Shown: positions 23,697-33,573 of the stretch, one piece after another
How the letters are laid out: the number at the start of each line of letters is the position of its first letter
Numbering within the stretch: the first letter of the stretch is position 1
DNA from: Rutidosis leptorrhynchoides
Taxonomy: Eukaryota; Streptophyta; Magnoliopsida; Asterales; Asteraceae
Reading direction: 5' to 3'
Assembly (NCBI RefSeq): GCF_046630445.1
Contig: NC_092334.1
Span: forward strand, 195,060,001-195,124,000
DNA length: 64,000 bases
The notes under the pieces: generated by a model
Databases searched by the model: none
Told to the model about the DNA's origin: nothing
The model's input: the letters and a program-made list of their open reading frames with translations, nothing else
Translations under genes and position numbers: made by a program

Positions 23697-26600
23697 TGTA
23701 GTGACCCGAACTTTTCCATGTTTATATATATTAATTGAGATTGATATTTACATGACTAAATGTTTCCAATATGTTAAGCAATCAAACTTGTTAAGACTTG
23801 ATTAATTGAAATATGTTTCATATAGATAATTGACCACCCAAGTTGACCGGTGATTCACGAACGTTAAAACTTGTAAAAACTATATGCTGACATATATATG
23901 GATATATATATAGTTAACATGATACTATAATAAGTAAACATATCATTAAGTATATTAACAATGAACTACATATGTAAAAACAAGACTACTAACTTAATGA
24001 TTTTTAAACGAGACATATATGTAACGATTATCGTTGTAAAGACATTTAATGTATATATATCATATTAAGAGATATTCATACATGATAATATCATGATAAT
24101 ATAATAATTTAAAATCTCATTTGATATTATAAACATTGGGTTAACAACATTTAACAAGATCGTTAACCTAAAGGTTTCAAAACAACACTTACATGTAACG
24201 ACTAACGATGACTTAACGACTCAGTTAAAATGTATATACATGTAGTGTTTTAATATGTATTCATACACTTTTGAAAGACTTCAATACACTTATCAAAATA
24301 CTTCTACTTAACAAAAATGCTTACAATTACATCCTCGTTCAGTTTCATCAACAATTCTACTCGTATGCACCCGTATTCGTACTCGTACAATACACAGCTT
24401 TTAGATGTATGTACTATTGGTATATACACTCCAATGATCAGCTCTTAGCAGCCCATGTGAGTCACCTAACACATGTGGGAACCATCATTTGGCAACTAGC
24501 ATGAAATATCTCATAAGATTACAAAAATATGAGTAATCATTCATGACTTATTTACATGAAAACAAAATTATATATCCTTTATATCTAATCCATACACCAA
24601 CGACCAAAAACACCTACAAACACTTTGATTCTTCAATTTTCTTCATCTAATTGATCTCTCTCAAGTTCTATCTTCAAGTTCTAAGTGTTCTTCATAAATT
24701 CTACAAGTTCTAGTTACATAAAATCAAGAATACTTTCAAGTTTGCTAGCTCACTTCCAATCTTGTAAGGTGATCATCCAACCTCAAGAAATCTTTGTTTC
24801 TTACAGTAGGTTATCATTCTAATACAAGGTAATAATCATATTCAAACTTTGGTTCAATTTCTATAACTATAACAATCTTATTTCAAGTGATGATCTTACT
24901 TGAACTTGTTTTCGTGTCATGATTCTGCTTCAAGAACTTCGAGCCATCCAAGGATCCGTTGAAGCTAGATCCATTTTTCCCTTTTCCAGTAGGTTTATCC
25001 AAGGAACTTAAGGTAGTAATGATGTTCATAACATCATTCGATTCATACATATAAAGTTATCTTATTCGAAGGTTTAAACTTGTAATCACTAGAACATAGT
25101 TTAGTTAATTCTAAACTTGTTCGCAAACAAAAGTTAATCCTTCTAACTTGACTTTTAAAATCAACTAAACACATGTTCTATATCTATATGATATGCTAAC
25201 TTAATGATTTAAAACCTGGAAACAAGAAAAACACCGTAAAACCGGATTTACGCCGTCGTAGTAACACCGCGGGCTGTTTTGGGTTAGTTAATTAAAAACT
25301 GTGATAAACTTTGATTTAAAAGTTGTTATTCTGAGAAAATGATTTTTATTATGAACATGAAACTATATCCAAAAATTATGGTTAAACTCAAAGTGGAAGT
25401 ATGTTTTCTAAAATGGTCATCTAGACGTCGTTCTTTCGACTGAAATGACTACCTTTACAAAAATGACTTGTAACTTATTTTTCCGACTATAAACCTATAC
25501 TTTTTCTGTTTAGATTCATAAAATAGAGTTCAATATGAAACCATAGCAATTTGATTCACTCAAAACGGATTTAAAATGAAGAAGTTATGGGTAAAACAAG
25601 ATTGGATAATTTTTCTCATTTTAGCTACGTGAAAATTGGTAACAAATCTATTCCAACCAAAACTTAATCAACTTGTATTGTATATTATGTAATCTTGAGA
25701 TACCATAGACACGTATACAATGTTTCGACCTATCATGTCGACACATCTATATATATTTCGGAACAACCATAGACACTCTATATGTGAATGTTGGAGTTAG
25801 CTATACAGGGTTGAGGTTGATTCCAAAATATATATAGTTTGAGTTGTGATCAATACTGAGATACGTATACACTGGGTCGTGGATTGATTCAAGATAATAT
25901 TTATCGATTTATTTCTGTACATCTAACTGTGGACAACTAGTTGTAGGTTACTAACGAGGACAGCTGACTTAATAAACTTAAAACATCAAAATATATTAAA
26001 AGTGTTGTAAATATATTTTGAACATACTTTGATATATATGTATATATTGTTACAGGTTCGTGAATCAACCAGTGGCCAAGTCTTACTTCCCGACGAAGTA
26101 AACATCTGTGAAAGTGAGTTATAGTCCCACTTTTAAAATCTAATATTTTTGGGATGAGAATACATGCAGGTTTTATAAACGATTTACAAAATAGACACAA
26201 GTACGTGAAACTACATTCTATGGTTGAATTATCGAAATCGAATATGCCCCTTTTTATTAAGTCTGGTAATCTAAGAATTAGGGAACAGACACCCTAATTG
26301 ACGCGAATCCTAAAGATAGATCTATCGGGCCCAACAAGCCCCATCCAAAGTACTGGATGCTTTAGTACTTCGAAATTTATATCATATCCGAAGGGTGTCC
26401 CGGAATGATGGGGATATTCTTATATATGCATCTTGTTAATGTCGGTTACCAGGTGTTCACCATATGAATGATTTTTATCTCTATGTATTTGATGTGTATT
26501 GAAATATGAAATCTTGTGGTCTATTATTATGATTTGATATATATAGGTTAAACCTATAACTCACCAACATTTTTGTTGACGTTTTAAGCATGTTTATTCT

Positions 26601-26946
26601 CAGGTGATTATTAAGAGCTTCCGCTGTTGCATACTTAAATAAGGACGAGATTTGGAGTCCATGCTTGTATGATATTGTGTAAAAACTGCATTCAAGAAAC
26701 TTATTTTGTTGTAACATATTTGTATTGTAAACCATTATGTAATGGTCGTATGTAAACAGGATATTTTAGATTATCATTATTCGATAATCTACGTAAAGAT
26801 TTTTAAACCTTTATTGATGAAATAAAGGTTATGGTTTGTTTTAAAATGAATGCAGTCTTTGAAAAACGTCTCATATAGAGGTCAAAACCTCGCAACGAAA
26901 TCAATTAATATGGAACGTTTTTAATCAATAAGAACAGGACATTTCA
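23697..26946 (+). repeat. Element B 5' LTR (3250 bp)
   Basis: It starts TGTAGTGACCCGAAC and ends GGGACATTTCA-like sequence before the primer. It has GATTCACGAAC at 23852 and its inverse GTTCGTGAATC at 26056, the block shared with element A's interior at 25706-25895, and the intron-like block 26114-26603 (AAAGTGAGTTATAG to TTTATTCTCAG). Confidence 0.95.
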
Positions 26947-26948
26947 GT

Positions 26949-26960
26949 TGGTATCAGAGC
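26949..26960 (+). other. Element B primer-binding site (tRNA-Met)
   Basis: TGGTATCAGAGC, two bases after the LTR. The about 190-bp leader after it (to 27155) has no ORF and is homologous at its start to element A's leader. Confidence 0.9.
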
Positions 26961-27155
26961 GTTGGTCTTAGAGAACCAGGATTTTGCATTAGTGTGTCTT
27001 ATCGAGTTTGTTAGGATGCATTAGTGAGTCTGGACTTCGATCGTGTTTACTTGAAAAATGATTGCTTAACAAATTTTGTTGGAAACTATATATTTTTAAC
27101 ATGTGAATATTATGTGATATATTAATCTCTTAACGCGTTTGATATTATGTGATAG

Positions 27156-27770
27156 ATGTCTACCTCTAGAACAAGTCCCATTGACTCACCTAATAATAAT
27201 GAAGAGTTAAATGTAAATTGGAATGATTCGTGGACTGATTCACAAGTTCCCGAAGAGGAACCAGAAGAAGAGTCGGAACCGGAAGAAGAATCGGAACCGG
27301 AAGAAGAATCGGAACCGGATGAAGAAATAGAACCGGTGGGGGAAATAATAAAACGGTTAAGTAAAAGAAAATCCTCAACCAACCGACCAAGGTTAATTAT
27401 GGTCAATGGTGTTTCCGCTAAGGAAGCAAAATATTGGGAGGATTACCAATTCTCCGATAAATCGGATTCTGACGAGAATTCCGATGATGTTATAGAAATT
27501 ACCCCAACTGAATTTAAAAAGGCAAAAGAAAATAATAAGGGAAAGGGCATAAAAATAGAGAAATCTAATTCCAACCCCGATGAACTTTATATGTATCGTC
27601 AACCCCCGAAGTCCTTAAGTTGTAACAATGACCCGGGAACCTCTAAACCACCAGGTTTTTCTAAACCAATGTGGATAACGACGGCTCGTATTAGGGGAAC
27701 ATCATATATCCCTAGAAACTTGGCAAAACGAACCAAAATCGAAGAAGAAGAAACAAGCGAGTCGGAATAA
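27156..27770 (+). CDS. Acidic accessory ORF of element B, unknown function (204 aa)
   Basis: An open 204-codon frame, first after the primer site. The start MSTSRTSPIDSP is the first ATG of the frame. Residues about 30-58 are a Glu/Pro/Ser-rich tandem (EESEPE repeated), then a basic patch (IKRLSKRKSSTNRPR), a second acidic stretch (SDKSDSDENSDDV), a Lys-rich segment and a Pro-rich tail ending EEEETSESE. No enzyme fold, zinc finger or membrane segment is seen, and it looks largely disordered. Its intact state in a young element suggests it is used. A nuclear or chaperone-like acidic protein is possible, but that is a guess. It lies 138 bp before the F-box ORF. Confidence 0.6.
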   Translation: MSTSRTSPIDSPNNNEELNVNWNDSWTDSQVPEEEPEEESEPEEESEPEEESEPDEEIEPVGEIIKRLSKRKSSTNRPRLIMVNGVSAKEAKYWEDYQFSDKSDSDENSDDVIEITPTEFKKAKENNKGKGIKIEKSNSNPDELYMYRQPPKSLSCNNDPGTSKPPGFSKPMWITTARIRGTSYIPRNLAKRTKIEEEETSESE

Positions 27771-27908
27771 GATAGTTGTATTCGTGTGGTGTAATATATG
27801 TAATATAGTGTGCTTATGCTTTATGATATATGTAAAAATTGCTTGTATTAATAAGTATTTTTTTTTATGAATCTAACTCTTGTCTATTTTACAGTATAAA
27901 AACACAAA

Positions 27909-28592
27909 ATGGATAGACAACCCAATATTTTAAGAGACCTACCCGGAGACATGATTGATGAAATCTTGTCTAAAGTCGGTCAGAATTCTTCGGCACAACT
28001 ATTTAAGGCGAGATTAGTTTGTAAGACATTCGAAGAACGTTCCAAGAATGTCTTGGTTTATAAGAGACTTTCATTTGAAAGATGGGGGATATCACATTGG
28101 GAAACCCATAAGTTACGATGTATTTACTTTGACGCATATATTGCGGGGAACCCAAATGCTATTTTACGCAACGGGTTAAGAAATTATTTTGACTCAATAT
28201 ATCCGAATATTGGACTTCGTGATTTAGAAAAAGCGGCTAACATGCAACATAAAGAAGCATGTTATGCTTACGGATTAGTAATGTTCGCTTCTCACCAAAG
28301 TGAGAACAAGAACATCGGGCTACAACTATTAAACAAAACGTTTCCACAAGTGACGGAGTCGGTAATTGGGGTAAGAAATGAGGTTTTTAGATTGTTACGG
28401 GACTGTTGGACATTACGTAACCCTCGTCCCTTTGACGACGTTACAACACGCTGTCTTATCAACGGCCATAACGGTTATGTTCCACAAGACCAAGGATGGG
28501 AAGTAGTCCTAGTAAAACCAGAATGCATGACTTGTTTCTGGACGTATGAATTACGTGTCTTTATTGCCTTTGCTGAACGACTTGTGTACTAG
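27909..28592 (+). CDS. F-box protein, At2g35280-like, carried by element B (227 aa)
   Basis: An open frame of 227 codons. An F-box fits residues about 9-50: LPGDMIDEILSKV, then LFKARLVCKTFEE and VYKRLSF. A Sel1-like helical segment follows at about 100-140 (GLRDLEKAANMQHKEACYAYG). The C-terminal part has Cys residues near 180 and a PECMTCFWTYELRVF motif, as in plant F-box proteins of the At2g35280-like family, whose length is similar. Family members join SKP1-CUL1 ubiquitin ligases as substrate adaptors. It lies between the acidic ORF and gag, on the element's strand, with no introns. It most likely descends from a host gene captured as cDNA. An acceptor-like TCTATTTTACAG sits just before its ATG. 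Real use by the element is inferred, not shown. Confidence 0.75.
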   Translation: MDRQPNILRDLPGDMIDEILSKVGQNSSAQLFKARLVCKTFEERSKNVLVYKRLSFERWGISHWETHKLRCIYFDAYIAGNPNAILRNGLRNYFDSIYPNIGLRDLEKAANMQHKEACYAYGLVMFASHQSENKNIGLQLLNKTFPQVTESVIGVRNEVFRLLRDCWTLRNPRPFDDVTTRCLINGHNGYVPQDQGWEVVLVKPECMTCFWTYELRVFIAFAERLVY

Positions 28593-28933
28593 CTAGAATT
28601 ATCTTCACAACTATCTTGTATCAAAGTTATTGTGTGCTATATTTCATGCTTTATGTAAAATAAGCGGTATTGTAAGTTTGTAAAATATTGTATAAAAGTT
28701 TGAACGCGAAATATTATTATAATCAGTTTTTCATATAGAATTGTAGTAGTTGAATTGTATATTAGCTACTAAGTATGAACTTAACGGGTAGGTACTACCC
28801 GAATTTAAACTTATAAAACGCTAATATGAAGAAAAAGCTTTTATAAATGAGTTCATATTATGCTACGAAATACTATTAACTACTCTTAATATTCTGTATG
28901 ATTAACTTGTTCCATTTGACTATTTTGAAGGAA
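28593..28933 (+). other. Spacer between F-box ORF and gag
   Basis: There is no ORF. It holds the internal polypurine-like hairpin (28786-28800) and an acceptor-like TTTGACTATTTTGAAG just before the gag ATG. Confidence 0.6.
28786..28800 (+). other. Internal polypurine-like hairpin, element B
   Basis: TTAACGGGTAGGTACTACCC repeats the exact primer motif beside the 3' LTR (AACGGGTAGGTAC) and closes into a hairpin (GGGTAG/CTACCC). It separates the accessory ORFs from gag, as in element A at 12811. Confidence 0.6.
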
Positions 28934-29767
28934 ATGGCACCGACTACTCGACACACTGTGAATATGAATGAAGAGGAATTCCGTACTTTTCTAGCTTCAA
29001 ACATAGCCGCAGTACAGGCTGCGCTACATACCAACAATAACCTTGGATCTAGCAGTACAGGAAATCGTGTAGGATGCACCTACAAAGAATTCACTGCCTG
29101 CAAACCTTTGGAATTTGATGGAACCGAAGGACCGATCGGATTGAAATGGTGGACCGAGAAGGTCGAATCGGTGTTTGCCATAAGTAAGTGTACTGAAGAG
29201 GATAAAGTGAAGTACGCTACGCATACCTTCACAGGTTCTGCGTTAACATGGTGGAATACCTATCTAGAGCAAGTGGGACAAGACGATGCATACGCACTAC
29301 CGTGGTCAGCATTCAAGCACTTGATGAACGAGAAGTACCGTCCCAGAACCGAGGTCAATAAGCTCAAGACAGAACTTAGAGGGTTACGAACCCAAGGATT
29401 TGATATTACCACGTACGAAAGACGATTCACAGAATTATACCTATTGTGTCCGGGAGCATTCGAAGATGAGGAAGAGAAGATCGACGCGTTTGTGAAAGGA
29501 TTACCGGAAAGAATCCAAGAAGATATAAGTTCACACGAGCCCGCCTCCATACAACAGGCATGTAGAATGGCTCACAAACTAGTGAACCAAATTGAAGAAA
29601 GAATTAAAGAACAGACTGCTGAAGAGGCCAATGTGAAGCAAGTCAAAAGAAAGTGGGAGGAAAACGGTGATAAGAATCACCAATACAACAACAACAGTAA
29701 TTACAACAATAATCGCAATAATTATTCCAACAGTCGCAACATCAATCGCAACTACAACAAACGGCCC

Positions 29768-29812
<45 letters not shown>

Positions 29813-32800
29813 AACAACAACAGCAACTACAACAATCATCCCAACAACAATAATAACCGCAACAACAACAACAATCAGAAGCAGCTATGCCAAAGGTGTG
29901 AAAAGTATCACTCGGGGTTCTGCACCAAATTTTGCAACAAGTGTAAAAGAAATGGTCATAGCGCGGCGAAGTGTGAAATCTACGGACCAGGGGTTAATAG
30001 AACGAAAGGAACAAATGGTGTCGGAACGAGTAATGGCGGAGCAAGTAGTGTCGGAGCAAGTTATGCCAATGTAGTTTGTTATAAATGTGGAAAACCGGGC
30101 CACATTATTAGAAATTGCCCAAACCAGGAGAACACGAATGGACAAGGCCGCGGAAGAGTTTTCAATATTAATGCGGCAGAGGCACAGGAAGACCCGGAGC
30201 TTGTTACGGGTACGTTTCTTATTGACAATAAATCTGCTTACGTTTTATTTGCTTCGGGTGCGGATAGAAGCTATATGAGTAGAGATTTTTGTGCTAAATT
30301 AAGTTGTCCATTGACGCCTTTGGATAGTAAATTTTTACTCGAATTAGCAAATGGAAAATTAATTTCAGCAGATAATATATGTCGGAATCGAGAAATTAAA
30401 CTGGTTAGTGAAACATTTAAGATTGACTTGATACCAGTAGAGTTAGGGAGTTTTGATGTGATAATCGGTATGGACTGGTTGAAAGAAGTGAAAGCAGAGA
30501 TCGTTTGTTACAAAAATGCAATTCGCATTATACGAGAAAAAGGAAAACCCTTAATGGTGTACGGAGAAAAGGGCAACACGAAGCTACATCCTATTAGTAA
30601 TTTGAAGGCACAAAAACTAATAAGAAAAGGTTGCTATGCTGTTCTAGCACACGTCGAGAAAGTACAAACTGAAGAAAAGAGCATCAATAATGTTCCCGTC
30701 GCAAAAGAATTTCCCGATGTATTTCCGAAAGAATTACCGGGATTACCCCCACATCGATCCGTTGAATTTCAAATAGATCTTGTACCAGGAGCTGCACCAA
30801 TAGCTCGTGCTCCTTACAGACTCGCACCCAGCGAGATGAAAGAACTGCAAAGCCAATTACAAGAACTTTTAGAGCATGGTTTCATTCGACCAAGCACGTC
30901 ACCGTGGGGAGCTCCTGTTTTGTTTGTCAAGAAGAAAGATGGTACATTCAGGTTGTGTATCGACTACCGAGAGTTGAACAAACTTACCATCAAGAACCGC
31001 TACCCACTACCGAGAATCGACGACTTATTTGATCAACTACAAGGCTCGTCTGTTTATTCAAAGATTGACTTACGTTCCGGGTATCATCAAATGCGGGTGA
31101 AAGAAGATGATATTCCAAAGACTGCTTTCAGAACACGTTACGGTCATTACGAGTTTATGGTCATGCCATTTGGTTTAACTAATGCACCAGCTGTGTTCAT
31201 GGACCTTATGAACCGAGTGTGTGGACCATACCTTGACAAGTTTGTCATTGTTTTCATTGATGACATACTTATTTACTCAAAGAATGACCAAGAACACGGT
31301 GAACATTTGAGAAAGGTGTTAGAAGTATTGAGGAAGGAAGAATTGTACGCTAAATTTTCAAAGTGTGCATTTTGGTTGGAAGAAGTTCAATTCCTCGGTC
31401 ACATAGTGAACAAAGAAGGTATTAAGGTGGATCCGGCAAAGATAGAAACTGTTGAAAAGTGGGAAACCCCGAAAACTCCGAAACACATACGCCAGTTTTT
31501 AGGACTAGCTGGTTACTACAGAAGGTTCATCCAAGACTTTTCCAGAATAGCAAAACCCTTGACTGCATTAACGCATAAAGGGAAGAAATTTGAATGGAAT
31601 GATGAACAAGAGAAAGCGTTTCAGTTATTGAAGAAAAAGCTAACTACGGCACCTATATTGTCATTGCCTGAAGGGAATGATGATTTTGTGATTTATTGTG
31701 ACGCATCAAAACAAGGTCTCGGTTGTGTATTAATGCAACAAACGAAGGTGATTGCTTATGCGTCTAGACAATTGAAGATTCACGAACAAAATTATACGAC
31801 GCATGATTTGGAATTAGGCGCGGTTGTTTTTGCATTAAAGACTTGGAGGCACTACTTATATGGGGTCAAAAGTATTATATATACCGACCACAAAAGTCTT
31901 CAACACATATTTAATCAGAAACAACTGAATATGAGGCAGCGTAGGTGGATTGAATTGTTGAATGATTATAACTTTGAGATTCGTTACCACCCGGGGAAGG
32001 CAAATGTGGTAGCCGATGCCTTGAGCAGGAAGGACAGAGAACCCATTCGAGTAAAATCTATGAATATAATGATTCATAATAACCTTACTACTCAAATAAA
32101 GGAGGCGCAACAAGGAGTTTTAAAAGAGGGAAATTTAAAGGATGAAATACCCAAAGGATCGGAGAAGCATCTTAATATTCGAGAAGACGGAACCCGGTAT
32201 AGGGCTGAAAGGATTTGGGTACCAAAATTTGGAGATATGAGAGAAATGGTACTTAGAGAAGCTCATAAAACCAGATACTCAATACATCCTGGAACGGGGA
32301 AGATGTACAAGGATCTCAAGAAACATTTTTGGTGGCCGGGTATGAAAGCCGATGTTGCTAAATACGTAGGAGAATGTTTGACGTGTTCTAAGGTCAAAGC
32401 TGAGCATCAGAAACCATCAGGTCTACTTCAACAACCCAAAATCCCAGAATGGAAATGGGAAAACATTACCATGGATTTCATCACTAAATTGCCAAGGACT
32501 GCAAGTGGTTTTGATACTATTTGGGTAATAGTTGATCGTCTCACCAAATCAGCACACTTCCTGCCAATAAGAGAAGATGACAAGATGGAGAAGTTAGCAC
32601 GACTGTATTTGAAGGAAGTCGTCTCCAGACATGGAATACCAATCTCTATTATCTCTGATAGGGATGGCAGATTTATTTCAAGATTCTGGCAGACATTACA
32701 GCAAGCATTAGGAACTCGTCTAGACATGAGTACTGCCTATCATCCACAAACTGATGGGCAGAGCGAAAGGACGATACAAACGCTTGAAGACATGCTACGA

Positions 32801-33538
32801 GCATGTGTTATTGATTTCGGAAACAGTTGGGATCGACATCTACCGTTAGCAGAATTTTCCTACAACAACAGCTACCATTCAAGCATTGAGATGGTGCCGT
32901 TTGAAGCACTTTATGGTAGAAAGTGCAGGTCTCCGATTTGTTGGAGTGAAGTGGGGGATAGACAGATTACGGGTCCGGAGATTATACAAGAAACTACCGA
33001 GAAGATCATCCAAATTCAACAACGGTTGAAAACCGCCCAAAGTCGACAAAAGAGCTACGCTGACATTAAAAGAAAAGATATAGAATTTGAAATTAGAGAG
33101 ATGGTCATGCTTAAAGTTGCACCTTGGAAAGGCGTTGTTCGATTTGGTAAATGAGGGAAATTAAATCCAAGGTATATTGGACCATTCAAGATTATTGATC
33201 GTGTCGGACCAGTAGCTTACCGACTTGAGTTACCTCAACAACTCACGGCTGTACATAACACTTTCCACGTCTCGAATTTGAAGAAATGTTTTGCTAAAGA
33301 AGATCTCACTATTCCGTTAGATGAAATCCAAATCAACGAAAAACTCCAATTCATCGAAGAACCCGTCGAAATAATGGATCGTGAGGTTAAAAGACTTAAG
33401 CAAAACAAGATACCAATTGTTAAGGTTCGATGGAATGCTCGTAGAGGACCCGATTTCACCTGGGAGCGTGAAGATCAGATGAAGAAGAAATACCTGCATC
33501 TATTTCCAGAAGATTCGTCAACACCTTCAACGGCTTAA
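28934..33538 (+). pseudogene. Element B gag-pol polyprotein region
   Basis: The likely start is ATG 28934 ([15 protein letters not shown]). In order: Retrotrans_gag core (LTWWNTYL, about 29240); a long Asn-rich linker encoded by AAC repeats (about 29690-29870); two zinc knuckles (about 29890-29970 and 30075-30120); retropepsin (about 30210-30480); reverse transcriptase with FIDDIL near 31255; RNase H (YCDASKQG, about 31695); integrase HHCC finger (about 32260-32400) and DDE core (about 32450-32890, [11 protein letters not shown]). The chromodomain is at the end ([16 protein letters not shown], about 33425-33480). Gag and pol share one frame, as in Tekay. Nearly whole, about one or two breaks. 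Confidence 0.9.
29770..29822. repeat. AAC trinucleotide run inside gag
   Basis: It encodes an Asn homopolymer in the gag linker and is read on the other strand as spurious poly-Val/Ile. Length is likely to vary between copies. Confidence 0.9.
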
Positions 33539-33573
33539 AATTTCGGGACGAAATTTATTTAACGGGTAGGTAC
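33538..33573 (+). other. Element B hairpin and polypurine tract
   Basis: AAATTTCGGGACGAAATTT (33538-33556) overlaps the pol stop region and is followed by TTTAACGGGTAGGTAC, then the LTR. It matches element A. Confidence 0.8.

Noticed and set aside
24271-24504. 77-aa ORF in element B's LTR, repeated at 34149-34382
   Set aside because: Identical because of LTR duplication; no domain or coding signal.
29579-29839. Minus-strand Val/Ile-rich ORF
   Set aside because: Shadow of the AAC-rich gag linker of element B.
28934-33538. Host retropepsin or integrase gene
   Set aside because: Domains, order, LTRs and target duplication show it is the gag-pol of element B.
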